Shown here piece by piece: positions 51,562 to 60,189 of a stretch of 64,000 nucleotides of DNA (positions are counted from its first letter, which is position 1; each line of letters starts with the position of its first letter). Origin of the DNA: Phytopseudomonas flavescens. Its GTDB lineage: Bacteria > Pseudomonadota > Gammaproteobacteria > Pseudomonadales > Pseudomonadaceae. A program made the translations under genes and the position numbers. The notes under the pieces are model-generated. The model saw only the letters and a list, made by a program, of their open reading frames with translations, was not told the DNA's origin and did not search any database. The DNA lies in contig NZ_FNDG01000027.1 in assembly GCF_900100535.1 (NCBI RefSeq), positions 1 to 64,000 on the forward strand. Reading direction: 5' to 3'.

Positions 51562-52078
51562 AAGGCATAAAGCGGGCTGCGGAACAGGCGCGCCACTCTA
51601 CTCTTTTTTATTCACAGGTAAACCCCGCCCTACTCTCCTCAAGCCTGCTTGTGACAATCCACAGAAGCTGTGGATAACTTTGTGTGTATCGTGGGAGAAA
51701 TACCCCCACAACGCTGATGGTATGGGGTCCCGCGTCAAACTGATCATTTTTTCGCCACATCAAAAAAGTCCATATTTTTCATGCACTTAAAAATTCAACT
51801 ACGACAATTGGAGGTTTTGTGCAAGCGTTAATATGCTGCTTGACAAGCTGCATCGCGATTGTGCACAAGTCCCGCGACAGGCCTGCGCAAACGCCCTTTT
51901 AGAGGGCGCAAGCCAGGCGTCACAGGCCCTGCGGCCTGACAGATGGAGCGCCTGGCCTCTGCACCAATAAAGCCCATGTCATGTTCCCGACATAAAACCG
52001 TGGGCGGCTGAACCGGCCAAACCGGGTTTGGCAGGCCATGGCGCTTCGGGTTACCGTCGCGAATTCTTCCGCCGATGG
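51562..52078. other. Long AT-rich intergenic region with a perfect DnaA box
   Basis: This 517-nt gap has no credible gene. 51,720-51,840 is conspicuously AT-rich for this genome. TGTGGATAA (51,669-51,677) is the exact complement of the DnaA box TTATCCACA. Further on, CGCCC...GGGCG (51,891-51,907) and nested ATGTC/GACAT within GCCCA/TGGGC (51,971-52,004) can form hairpins. It must hold the divergent promoters of the Sel1 gene and ydbH, and could hide a small RNA. Confidence 0.45.
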
Positions 52079-54685
52079 ATGACGCCCATGCTCAGCCGCA
52101 CCAGGCTGCGACTGTCCGTTTTATTCACCCTGCTCGTGGTGTTCGTTGCCGTCCTTTATCTGGGCGGCAGCTACCTGCTGCAACGCAATGGCGTCGAGAA
52201 ACTCGATTGGCATGGCCTATCACTCTCCAGAACAGGCCTGAACGTAAAGGACCTGCAACTGACGCAACGCAGCAGTGCAGGCACTCTGGAGCTGCACAGT
52301 GAGGGGCTGCAACTGGCCTGGTGCGATTTCGGCTTCAGCCTGCCGTTCTGGCAGCACCTCGACATCGGCAGCCTGACGCTCACCTGGCTACCCGCAATTG
52401 AAGAGCTCGAGCCAGACACGCCGCCAGCCGACCTCGACCTGCAACAACTGGCTGCGCCACTGGCCCTGCTGCCACGCAGCCTGGAGATTGAGCGACTAGC
52501 CGCCACCCTGCCCTGCGCCCGCGGACAATGCACCGCCACAGGCAACCTGAAGCTGCTGCGTGGCGAGGATGACCACCTGGCCGTTCAGCTCGATCTCGAC
52601 CATCAGACGCAGGTAGTCAATGGCTCGCTCACCCTGCGACCGCGCAACGCGGCAATCGACCTGCAACTGACCCTGGCCGTCGATCAGCAACCGCAAGTGA
52701 CCATAAAGAGCAGCCTCGAACAGGCAGGTGACGGCCTGAACTGGAACGGCCAGCTCGATGCGACGCAACTCACCCAGGCGGCCGCCTTGCAAAGTTGGCT
52801 GAGCGCCTGGAGCGTGCCGGCGGGCACCCAGTGGCCCGGCGCGCCGGGAGAGGTCAGCCTGCAAGGCTCGTGGCAACTGACGCTGCCACAGCGGGTAATG
52901 GATGTGGACAACCTGCTGGCTGCCAGCGGTCAGGTCGACGTGCAGGGCAATCTGCCCCAGCCCTGGCCTTTTCCCGGGCTTGGCCAGCTACGGGGGCAGT
53001 TGGCCCTGGCGGCGCACAACCAAGGGCAAAACTGGATCGCAACGCGCGTGGAAGCGGACCTGCAGCTCACCGAGCCGAATGCCGACTGGCTGAGTGCGCT
53101 ACCACCGGAGCTGCGCAGCGAATCGCTGCGCGTACAGGTGCAGCCTGACACGCCACTCGATGGCCTGCGCAACGACCTGACCAGGCGCAGCCTGCCCCTG
53201 AAACTGACGCTGGCCTTGCGTGGCGCGACCCGGCTGGACCTGCAGGGCCGCCTGGCACTGGCGAGCTCGGCGCCCTGGGCCGTGCAGTTCGCCGATACGC
53301 GCCTGACCACACGCACCGCCAGAGTGAACCAGGCTGGCTGGCAGGCCGGCGAGCTGAGCAGCGACCTCAAGCTGGCGGGCCATGCAGATGGCACTGCGGT
53401 GGACCTGGGCATTGGCCAAGGCTCCCGGCTTCAGGCTGCAACCCTCAAAGGTGCCGACCTGAACGCACAGAAGCTGCAGATCGACCTCGGCGGTAGCGCC
53501 CTCGACCTCAAACTGCAGGACGGCGCCCTGCAGACCTGGCAGTTCGAGGGCCCGCTGAACCTCAGCACCGCACGCCTGGAACAGGCCAACCTCAAGCCAC
53601 AGGGCTGGCGTTTGCAGAGCCAGCTATCGGCAGCGGATATGGCCGGCACCCTGCGCGGCAAGCTGAGCAACGACAGCGAACTGCAACTGGACCTGGATGC
53701 AAGCCTCGACGCCAAACAGAACCTGCAGCTCAAGGCGACTCTCGGCGAACTGTTCCTGCGCTCCGGCAACCCGCTGGCCAAAACCCTGGTGCAGTGGCCC
53801 GAGTTGCTCGACCTCGACAGCGGCCGCCTGAATGCCGTCGCCGACCTGGCCCTGAGCGCTGGCAGCAACGCCCCGAGCGTTGACCTGAGCCTGACCGGCA
53901 CGGGCCTGGGCGGTATCTATGACCGCTCGGAACTCAGCGGCCTGGACACCCGACTGCAATTCAAGCTGGCGCGCCAGCGCTTCGACCTGTACGTCCAACA
54001 GATAAAAGTCCAGCAGGCCAACCCCGGCCTGCCGATCGGCCCGCTCGAAGCGCGCATTCGCTACGCTGCGCCGCTGGCCAGTGCAGCCAAGGGCACACTT
54101 GAGGTAAACCTGGCGCAAGCCGCGCTGATGGGCGGGCAGGTCACCCTGACACCAGGGCGATGGGATCTCGCGGCCGGTAATCAGTTGTTTCCCATCCAGG
54201 TCCGCGGCCTGGAACTCCAGCAGCTTTTCACCCTCTACCCGGCAGAAGGCCTGGCCGGTAGCGGGACGCTGGATGGTGACCTGCCCGTGCGCCTGGGCCA
54301 GAACGGCATCGAGGTGCAGCAAGGCCATATTGCCGCCCGCCACCCCGGCGGGCGGCTGCAATTCAGCTCGGAGAAGATCAAGGCCCTGGGCCGCAGCAAC
54401 CCGGCGATGCAACTGGTGACGCAGTCCCTGGAGGACTTCAACTTCACCACCCTGAACAGTTCGGTCGACTATGATCAGCACGGCAAACTGCGCCTGGCCA
54501 TGCGCCTGGAAGGCCAGAACCCGGCAATCGAGAATGGCCGGCCGATCCACTTCACCATCAACCTGGAGGAGGACATCCCCAACCTGCTCGCCAGCCTGCA
54601 ACTGACCGATCGGGTCAACGAGATCATCACGCGGCGCGTGCAGCAGCGAATGCTGCAACGCAATACCGCACCCAAGGAGCCTTGA
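52079..54685 (+). CDS. ydbH: YdbH family AsmA-like envelope protein
   Basis: The 868-residue protein has a single N-terminal membrane anchor (LRLSVLFTLLVVFVAVLYLGGSYLL) and a very long periplasmic beta-rich region with a C-terminal DUF/YdbH domain (GSGTLDGDLPVRLGQNGIEVQQGHIAARHPGGRLQFSS..., then the end region LLASLQLTDRVNEIITRRVQQRML). YdbH belongs to the AsmA/TamB/YhdP bridge-like group proposed to carry phospholipids to the outer membrane. An ATG three codons later (52088) is an alternative start; neither has a good ribosome site. The following ynbE and ydbL genes confirm the identity. Confidence 0.88.
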   Translation: MTPMLSRTRLRLSVLFTLLVVFVAVLYLGGSYLLQRNGVEKLDWHGLSLSRTGLNVKDLQLTQRSSAGTLELHSEGLQLAWCDFGFSLPFWQHLDIGSLTLTWLPAIEELEPDTPPADLDLQQLAAPLALLPRSLEIERLAATLPCARGQCTATGNLKLLRGEDDHLAVQLDLDHQTQVVNGSLTLRPRNAAIDLQLTLAVDQQPQVTIKSSLEQAGDGLNWNGQLDATQLTQAAALQSWLSAWSVPAGTQWPGAPGEVSLQGSWQLTLPQRVMDVDNLLAASGQVDVQGNLPQPWPFPGLGQLRGQLALAAHNQGQNWIATRVEADLQLTEPNADWLSALPPELRSESLRVQVQPDTPLDGLRNDLTRRSLPLKLTLALRGATRLDLQGRLALASSAPWAVQFADTRLTTRTARVNQAGWQAGELSSDLKLAGHADGTAVDLGIGQGSRLQAATLKGADLNAQKLQIDLGGSALDLKLQDGALQTWQFEGPLNLSTARLEQANLKPQGWRLQSQLSAADMAGTLRGKLSNDSELQLDLDASLDAKQNLQLKATLGELFLRSGNPLAKTLVQWPELLDLDSGRLNAVADLALSAGSNAPSVDLSLTGTGLGGIYDRSELSGLDTRLQFKLARQRFDLYVQQIKVQQANPGLPIGPLEARIRYAAPLASAAKGTLEVNLAQAALMGGQVTLTPGRWDLAAGNQLFPIQVRGLELQQLFTLYPAEGLAGSGTLDGDLPVRLGQNGIEVQQGHIAARHPGGRLQFSSEKIKALGRSNPAMQLVTQSLEDFNFTTLNSSVDYDQHGKLRLAMRLEGQNPAIENGRPIHFTINLEEDIPNLLASLQLTDRVNEIITRRVQQRMLQRNTAPKEP

Positions 54686-54699
54686 CTAGGAGAAGCGCC

Positions 54700-54891
54700 A
54701 TGCGCTTGCGTAGTTGCATCACCGCCCTGCTGCTGGGGCTACTGAGCGTAGCCTGTACCCCGACGGTACAACTGGCGATGCCCAACGAGCCGATCAACAT
54801 CAACCTGAATGTGAAGATCGAGCACGAGATCTATATCAAGGTGGATAAGGCACTGGACAACATGTTCAGTGAATCCAGCGGACTGTTCTGA
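54700..54891 (+). CDS. ynbE: YnbE family outer-membrane lipoprotein
   Basis: The 63-residue lipoprotein begins MRLRSCITALLLGLLSVACTPTVQL, with the lipobox SVAC so that mature protein starts at Cys19. The mature part (MPNEPININLNVKIEHEIYIKVDKALDN) is the YnbE signature and is predicted to be beta-strand. YnbE is thought to complete the YdbH bridge at the outer membrane. A GGAG site lies 6 nt before the ATG, 14 nt after the ydbH stop. Confidence 0.93.
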   Translation: MRLRSCITALLLGLLSVACTPTVQLAMPNEPININLNVKIEHEIYIKVDKALDNMFSESSGLF

Positions 54892-54901
54892 GGAAACCCA
54901 A

Positions 54902-55246
54902 ATGAGCCTGATCAAACCCTTCGCCGGCCTGTTGCTGCTGCTCAGCCTGAGCCTGCCCGCTCACGCCATCAGCCTCAACGAGGCGATGTCCGCCCTGGGC
55001 GATGCCAAGGCCAGCGGCCAGCTCGGCGAGCAGCCCAATGGTTATCTGGGCGTGGTCAAATCCGGCGGCCAGGCCGACGAGATCGCCAAGCTGATCAACG
55101 CCGCCCGCCGCGCCGAGTATCAGAAGCTGGCCCAGCAAAACGGCATTCAGCTCAGCGACGTGGAAACCATCGCCGGGCAGAAGGCCATCGACAAGACCCC
55201 GGCTGGCCAGTACGTCCAGCAGCAGGGCCAATGGCGCCGCAAGTAG
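54902..55246 (+). CDS. ydbL: YdbL family (DUF1318) periplasmic protein
   Basis: The 114-residue protein has a signal peptide (MSLIKPFAGLLLLLSLSLPAHA) and a mature domain containing LNEAMSALGDAKASGQLGEQPNGYLGVVKSGG and ARRAEYQKLAQQNGI...VETIAGQKAIDKTPAGQYV, characteristic of DUF1318/YdbL. YdbL is proposed to chaperone YdbH-YnbE assembly. Start has GAGGAAA, 10 nt after ynbE. It is followed by a GC hairpin that may end the operon. Confidence 0.93.
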   Translation: MSLIKPFAGLLLLLSLSLPAHAISLNEAMSALGDAKASGQLGEQPNGYLGVVKSGGQADEIAKLINAARRAEYQKLAQQNGIQLSDVETIAGQKAIDKTPAGQYVQQQGQWRRK

Positions 55247-55257
55247 CGCCCCCGGAA

Positions 55258-55282
55258 GGCCCGCTGCAATACGCCGCGGGCC
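55258..55282 (+). terminator. GC hairpin after ydbL
   Basis: A 7-bp stem GGCCCGC/GCGGGCC with an 11-nt loop starts 12 nt past the ydbL stop. No T-run follows, so termination here is uncertain. Confidence 0.4.
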
Positions 55283-55464
55283 TCCGCGACGACACGCGGC
55301 GGGCAACGCGGCCCCCCCTGACGTCCATGACTTCACCCACGGCCGTGGCTCTGCGCCATGGGTTCGTCGTCCAGGCAGGCGCGCCGCTGACGATTTTCTT
55401 CAATACCGCCCCCACCTAGCACCGACAGACTGCCGGCATCTTTTCTCGAAAAGCGATGCCCGCC

Positions 55465-56091
55465 ATGCACCAGTTCCTGATCATCGCCGTCGCCCACTTC
55501 CTGGCGCTGCTGTCCCCCGGACCGGATTTCTTTCTGGTCGCCCGCACATCACTATCCGCGGGTTGGCGAGTCGCCAGTGGCGCCTGCCTGGGCATCGCCC
55601 TGGCCAACGGCCTGTTCATCGTCGCGGCCTTCAGCGGCGTCTCGGTTCTACAGCCGGGCAGCGTGCCCTTCATCGCCCTGCAAGTGAGCGGCAGCCTGTA
55701 CCTGCTCTACCTGGGCGCGCTGTTCATCCGTCACGCCGGCAGCAGCGTGCTGCAGGCTGCGGAAGGCGGCGCACCCGCCAGGCAAATCACCTGGATGCAG
55801 GCGGCCGGCATGGGCTTTCTGTCGGGCATTCTCAATCCCAAGAACGCGCTGTTCTACGTGAGCCTGGCAAGCATGCTCGGTGGTTCGCACAGCAGCGCCG
55901 GCTGGAAACTGTTCTACGGGGTGTGGATGTTCGGCGTAGTACTTGGCTGGGACCTGCTGGTTGCACTGGCCATTGGCAACAAACGCCTGCTGCGCCGTTT
56001 CCAGCACGCGCTGCCGATGCTGGAACGGTTGTCGGGGATGATGCTGCTGGCCCTCGGGCTGGGGATGCTGGGCCTGCTGCTGATCGGCTGA
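55465..56091 (+). CDS. LysE/RhtB-family amino acid exporter
   Basis: The 208-residue inner-membrane protein has six hydrophobic helices. The LysE motif FLALLSPGPDFFLVARTSLSAGWR near residue 14 and ACLGIALANGLFIVAAF follow, with WMQAAGMGFLSGILNPKNALFYVSLAS near 115, matching the family NPKA motif. It exports a basic or neutral amino acid or homoserine lactone. A start three codons upstream (55456) is possible. It is monocistronic and converges on the chemoreceptor gene (68-nt gap). Confidence 0.9.
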   Translation: MHQFLIIAVAHFLALLSPGPDFFLVARTSLSAGWRVASGACLGIALANGLFIVAAFSGVSVLQPGSVPFIALQVSGSLYLLYLGALFIRHAGSSVLQAAEGGAPARQITWMQAAGMGFLSGILNPKNALFYVSLASMLGGSHSSAGWKLFYGVWMFGVVLGWDLLVALAIGNKRLLRRFQHALPMLERLSGMMLLALGLGMLGLLLIG

Positions 56092-56159
56092 CGCGGTAGC
56101 GGACGCCTGCGCCTGGACTCACCGCATGCCTGCACACGGGCACGTGGTGAGGGCCGTGG

Positions 56160-57782
56160 TCAATCGCTCAGGCGTGCGGCCAGCGTCGACAGATCGCCGG
56201 ATACGCCCTGCATGGCGCGGCTCGCCGACTCGCTGCGCTGCAGGTCGGCCTCGTTGCTGCGGGCGATGGAAACGATTTCCGCCAGGTTGCGGGCGATGTC
56301 TTCGGCGACCGAGGTCTGCTCCTCGGCCGCTGTGGCGATCTGCCGGTTCATGTCGCGGATGGACTCCACGGCCAGCGTGATACTGTGCAGGCGCTCGCCA
56401 GCCATGCCGACCTGGGCACGACCCGCCTCGCTCTGCTGGGTACCGGCATCGATGGCCGCGGTCGCGTCCTTGGATGCGCTCTGCACATTGGCGATCAACT
56501 GATGGATTTCGCTGATCGAACTGGCGGTGCGCAACGACAGGTTGCGCACCTCGTCGGCCACCACCGCGAAGCCCCGGCCGGCATCGCCCGCCCGGGCGGC
56601 TTCGATAGCGGCATTGAGGGCCAGTAGGTTGGTCTGGTCGGCGATACCACGGATCACGTCCAGCACGCTGCCGATTCGCTCACTGTCGCTTTCCAGGCGG
56701 CCGATAACCGCCGAGGTGCGGGTGATCTCACCGTGCATCTGCTCGATGGTGGCGATGGTGCTGGCCATGGTCGCCTCGCCTTGTCGGGCGGCCTGGTCGG
56801 CTTCATCCGCGGCACGGGCCGCCGCTGCGCAATGCCGCGCGACTTCCTCGGCCGTCGCGCTCATCTCATGCATGGCGGTGGCCACCTGATCGGTGCGCGA
56901 AAACTGCTCGCGAATGCCGTGGCCGATATGCCCGGCCACACTGCTCAGGGCCTGGCTGGCGGCATCCAGCTCACCGGTGCCGTTTCGCAATTGCCGCGAC
57001 AGCGCCTGCATGAACTCGCGCAGGCGATTGGCCGCCTGGGCCAGGCGACCTACCTCGTCCTCGCGCCCCTCGCCCAGGCATTCGCCGAACTGCCCACGGC
57101 TGAGCAGATCGAGCTGCCCGGTGGCCTGCAGCAACGGCGCGGTGATGCGCCGGTTCACCAACCAGGCGCTGAACAGTGCCAGCAGCACACCCAGCCCGAG
57201 CATCGCCAGACTGCCGAACAGCACGCTACGCTGGGCGATCTCGCTCAACCGGGTAGCACTCGCCTGGCTGCGCTGGTGCAGCTCGTCGACCAGCAACGAC
57301 AGTTGCTCGGTGGTCGCCCGGTCGATGCCTTTGACGGCCGCATCCCCGGCCTGGGCAGAAAACCCGGCCGCGGCAAAAGCCTCATAACCCCGCCGATACG
57401 CCTGGCCCATCTCGGCATGAGTACGGCGCAACTCACTCAGACGCTGGCGCAGCTCGGTACTCCCTGCCGCCTCGACCAGCAGGCCGATCTGTGCCTGCAC
57501 CCGCCCCTCCTCGTCCTGAAACTGCTGCCAGTAGCGGTTGCGCTGCGCCTGGTCAGCGCCACGCAGCAGGACGTTTTTCCACTCCTGTACCTGGATCTTG
57601 AACGCCAGGTTGGCCGCCTCCACCTGCCGCGCCTCTTCGAGCGGGCCGCGAAGCAACGCCTGATAGCCATCCAGTTGCCGCGACAACAGGGCAAAGCCCG
57701 CCAGCGCAATCAACAACATCAACATCAGACCACCGCCAATCAGCAATACCAATTGGGCACGCAGCGAACGACCAAGGCTCAT
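56160..57782 (-). CDS. Methyl-accepting chemotaxis protein
   Basis: The 540-residue chemoreceptor has a TM helix at residues 8-32, a periplasmic four-helix sensor (about 33-190), and a second TM (about 190-212). A HAMP domain follows (213-265, NRRITAPLLQATGQLDLLSRGQF), then a cytoplasmic signalling coiled coil with the conserved hairpin tip VIRGIADQTNLLALNAAIEAARAGDAGRGFAVVADEVRNLS. The tip has GDAGRGF rather than the commoner GEQGRGF. No C-terminal CheR-docking pentapeptide is present. Ligand unknown; it lies near, but not in, the betaine-uptake cluster. Confidence 0.95.
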   Translation of the reverse strand: MSLGRSLRAQLVLLIGGGLMLMLLIALAGFALLSRQLDGYQALLRGPLEEARQVEAANLAFKIQVQEWKNVLLRGADQAQRNRYWQQFQDEEGRVQAQIGLLVEAAGSTELRQRLSELRRTHAEMGQAYRRGYEAFAAAGFSAQAGDAAVKGIDRATTEQLSLLVDELHQRSQASATRLSEIAQRSVLFGSLAMLGLGVLLALFSAWLVNRRITAPLLQATGQLDLLSRGQFGECLGEGREDEVGRLAQAANRLREFMQALSRQLRNGTGELDAASQALSSVAGHIGHGIREQFSRTDQVATAMHEMSATAEEVARHCAAAARAADEADQAARQGEATMASTIATIEQMHGEITRTSAVIGRLESDSERIGSVLDVIRGIADQTNLLALNAAIEAARAGDAGRGFAVVADEVRNLSLRTASSISEIHQLIANVQSASKDATAAIDAGTQQSEAGRAQVGMAGERLHSITLAVESIRDMNRQIATAAEEQTSVAEDIARNLAEIVSIARSNEADLQRSESASRAMQGVSGDLSTLAARLSD

Positions 57783-58094
57783 GGAAAACTCGAACGGGAG
57801 GGAGAAGTGCGATCATTTTATGAAGAAGGTGTTACAGATATATTGCAGCGCGATAGCAGGTTGCCAGATGGCTATGTAGTCGCCCACGCTGCATGGATCA
57901 GCACGCCGCACCTGCCCACCCACACCGCCACCACGCGGAAGGTATGGACAGGAGCCGGGCAGCCAAGCGATAGCGGCACGGTGGTTTTCTTGCCGCGCTG
58001 AACGCAAACGGCAGCGCCTGCCGTCAGCCCGGTGCTGGCGGCCTACCGCCACCGCAGTTCAGGCCTGGAATGAGCCGCGAGGTGACGGTCGCGC
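57783..58094. other. Intergenic region upstream of the chemoreceptor
   Basis: This 312-nt gap separates the chemoreceptor start from the end of the GlxA-type regulator. It should carry the chemoreceptor promoter. I see no RNA gene, repeat or convincing frame in it. Confidence 0.4.
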
Positions 58095-59120
58095 TTATTT
58101 ACTCGATTTCACGTTGCCGTGGCGGATTTCCTTGGACGGCGAGTTGCCGAAGTACGACGCATAGCATTTGCTGAAGTGGCTGGGAGACACGAAACCACAA
58201 GCCACGCTGACGTCCAGAATCGGCAGGTCGGAATGCTGCAGCAATCGGCGCCCCTCGGTGATCCGAAGCTCCAGGTAGTAGCGTACCGGCGTGGTGCCGA
58301 GCTGCTGCTGGAACAGTCGCTCGATCTGCCGCCGGGAGCGCCCCGCGTACTTCGCCAACTGCTCCAGGCTCAGTGGCTCTTCGATGTTGGCGCTCATCAG
58401 GTTGATCACGTTACGCAACGGCTCGCTCATCTTGGCGTGCACGGTGGGACGCACGCGCCGGTAGCGAGATTCCTCGAAAGCCAGGATATCGACGATGCCT
58501 TCGACCAGATCGCGACCATGCAGCTTGTGGATCCATTCCAGCACCATATTGAAGGCGCCGGTCGGGCTGGCGGCCGTCAGCCGATTACGATCCACCATGA
58601 AGCTTTCCGAGGTGACCTGACTGTACCGGGCGATTTCCGCCAGCGCCGCACGGTGTTCAGGATGGATCGCACATTTAAAGCCGTCGAGCAGGCCGGCCTG
58701 CCCCAGGAACCAGGCACCACTCCATAGCCCGGCCAGGGCCACGTTCTTCTCGTCGGCCACATGCAGGAGCTGCTTGAGCGCCGGTATCGGCCGCAAGGGG
58801 GTACGCAGCCCACCGCAGATCACCAACAGGTCCAGGCCCACGAGATGCTTGCCGCTCAGTTCGGCGTTCGGGCAGATGATGATGCCGAGGTCGCTGACCA
58901 CCGCCTGGCCGTTCAGGCTGAAGGTCTGCGTGGCGAAGACGCCGGTGCTGATGAGATTGGCCGTCACCAGGATATCCAGCGCCTGCGTGAACGCCGGAAG
59001 GGAAAAATTCTCGAGCAGCAGGAAGCCGACCCGGGCCTCGCGCAACACGCGGTTCTTGTCGCCTACAAAACGGAGGTTCTGCCCTTGCAGCGCCTCGCTG
59101 AAACTTCGCCTATCCGACAA
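58095..59120 (-). CDS. GlxA-family AraC transcriptional regulator (DJ-1/PfpI + AraC)
   Basis: The 341-residue regulator has an N-terminal glutamine-amidotransferase-like DJ-1/PfpI domain (residues about 28-190; LLLENFSLPAFTQALDILVTANL, LVICGGLRTPL, LAGLWSGAWFLGQAGLLDG, where the usual nucleophile Cys is Ser). A C-terminal AraC double HTH follows (about 225-330; LSLEQLAKYAGRSRRQIERLFQQQLGTTPVRYYLELRITEGRRLL). This class includes the Pseudomonas regulators GbdR, CdhR and ArgR, which sense betaine, carnitine and arginine. It is downstream of and co-directional with the racemase/ABC cluster and is its likely activator. Confidence 0.92.
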   Translation of the reverse strand: MSDRRSFSEALQGQNLRFVGDKNRVLREARVGFLLLENFSLPAFTQALDILVTANLISTGVFATQTFSLNGQAVVSDLGIIICPNAELSGKHLVGLDLLVICGGLRTPLRPIPALKQLLHVADEKNVALAGLWSGAWFLGQAGLLDGFKCAIHPEHRAALAEIARYSQVTSESFMVDRNRLTAASPTGAFNMVLEWIHKLHGRDLVEGIVDILAFEESRYRRVRPTVHAKMSEPLRNVINLMSANIEEPLSLEQLAKYAGRSRRQIERLFQQQLGTTPVRYYLELRITEGRRLLQHSDLPILDVSVACGFVSPSHFSKCYASYFGNSPSKEIRHGNVKSSK

Positions 59121-59145
59121 TTTCTGCCCCTATCAGTCATGCCCG

Positions 59146-59175
59146 GCCTGCCGGCGATGTTCGTCACCGGCAGGC
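59146..59175 (-). other. Stem-loop between the racemase-family gene and the GlxA-type regulator
   Basis: A perfect 9-bp stem (GCCTGCCGG/CCGGCAGGC) with a 12-nt loop lies in the 57-nt gap just after the racemase stop. It has no T-run. It may reduce read-through into the regulator or protect the 3' end of the catabolic message. Confidence 0.5.
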
Positions 59176-59177
59176 AT

Positions 59178-60176
59178 TCAGTCAACCAGGAAACCGTGCG
59201 CCAGGGGATCACGCTCGTCCACGAAGATGGTGTTGAGCCCGATCACCTGCGCCCACCCGGTAACGCTGGGCAGGATGCCCGGGTAGCTACCGACCTCGCT
59301 GGCGGCTTCGATACGGCCCTGATAAATCGTGCCGATCAGACTTTCACTGCGGTACGTGTCACCGACGCCAAGGCGACCCTTGCCATGCAACTGTGCCAGG
59401 CGCGCAGACGTGCCGGTACCCCCCGGAGAACGATCGATTGCCTTGTCACCATAGAAAACGATATTGCGCCCATCGGACGCGTCACTGGTGCCGGCATCAC
59501 ACCAGATGGCATGGTGCACACCATTGATTCGCGGATCGTCCGGATGCACGGGATGGCAGACCCCGGCCAGCGCGCTGCGTAGACTCCGGCTGTGGGTCAC
59601 GATGTCCGCCGCGGACATTCCATCCAGCCCGGGCCAGTTTTCCTGGGGCTCGACCACCGCGTAGTAATTGCCCCCGTAGGCGATGTCCACCACCAGTTGG
59701 CCCAGCCCCGGAACCTCGACACGCACATCCGCGGCATGCAGGTAGCTCGGCACGTTGAACAGGCTGACCGATTCGACCTTGTCGCCCGCCAGGCGGTACT
59801 CCACACTGACCTTCCCGGCTGGCGTCTCGATGGACAGCTTGCCCGCTACCTTCGGCCTGACCAGGCCGTGCTCGATCACCACGGTGCTCAGGCCGATGGT
59901 GCCAGCCCCGCACATCGGCAGGCAGCCACTCACTTCGATGAACAGCACGGCGAGATCGCAATCGCTGTGTATCGAGGGATAGATCATCGCACCGGACATC
60001 ACTTCATGGCCCCGGGGCTCGAACATCAATGCCTTGCGAATCCAGTCATGCTCGCGGATGAACAGCTCGCGCCGATCCGCCATGCTCACGTGGGGCATCA
60101 GCGGTGCCCCACCTGCCACCACCCGTACCGGGTTGCCGCAGGCATGGGCGTCTATGCAGAAAAATGTGCTTCGCAT
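59178..60176 (-). CDS. Proline racemase/hydroxyproline epimerase-family enzyme with Cys/Gly catalytic pair
   Basis: The 332-residue enzyme is of the proline racemase superfamily, a twofold diaminopimelate-epimerase-like fold. It begins MRSTFFCIDAHACGNPVRVV. The first catalytic motif keeps Cys but replaces the usual His: PMCGAGTIG instead of MCGHGTIG. The second, DRSPGGTGTSARLA, has Gly where racemases and 4-hydroxyproline epimerases have Cys (DRSPCGTGT) and trans-3-hydroxyproline dehydratases have Thr. A simple two-base racemisation is therefore doubtful; dehydration, elimination or an altered substrate is possible. GGGAGAAG precedes the ATG. It sits directly after the betaine-type ABC genes (13-nt gap), so the imported compound is probably its substrate. 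Confidence 0.88.
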   Translation of the reverse strand: MRSTFFCIDAHACGNPVRVVAGGAPLMPHVSMADRRELFIREHDWIRKALMFEPRGHEVMSGAMIYPSIHSDCDLAVLFIEVSGCLPMCGAGTIGLSTVVIEHGLVRPKVAGKLSIETPAGKVSVEYRLAGDKVESVSLFNVPSYLHAADVRVEVPGLGQLVVDIAYGGNYYAVVEPQENWPGLDGMSAADIVTHSRSLRSALAGVCHPVHPDDPRINGVHHAIWCDAGTSDASDGRNIVFYGDKAIDRSPGGTGTSARLAQLHGKGRLGVGDTYRSESLIGTIYQGRIEAASEVGSYPGILPSVTGWAQVIGLNTIFVDERDPLAHGFLVD

Positions 60177-60189
60177 GCGTCGCTTCTCC

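Noticed and set aside
51669..51677. Replication origin because of a perfect DnaA box
   Set aside because: Single box, no dnaA/dnaN/gyrB or box cluster in the window; kept only as a note.
59146..59175. Rho-independent terminator after the racemase-family gene
   Set aside because: The stem is strong but there is no T-run on the coding strand, so it is listed only as a stem-loop.
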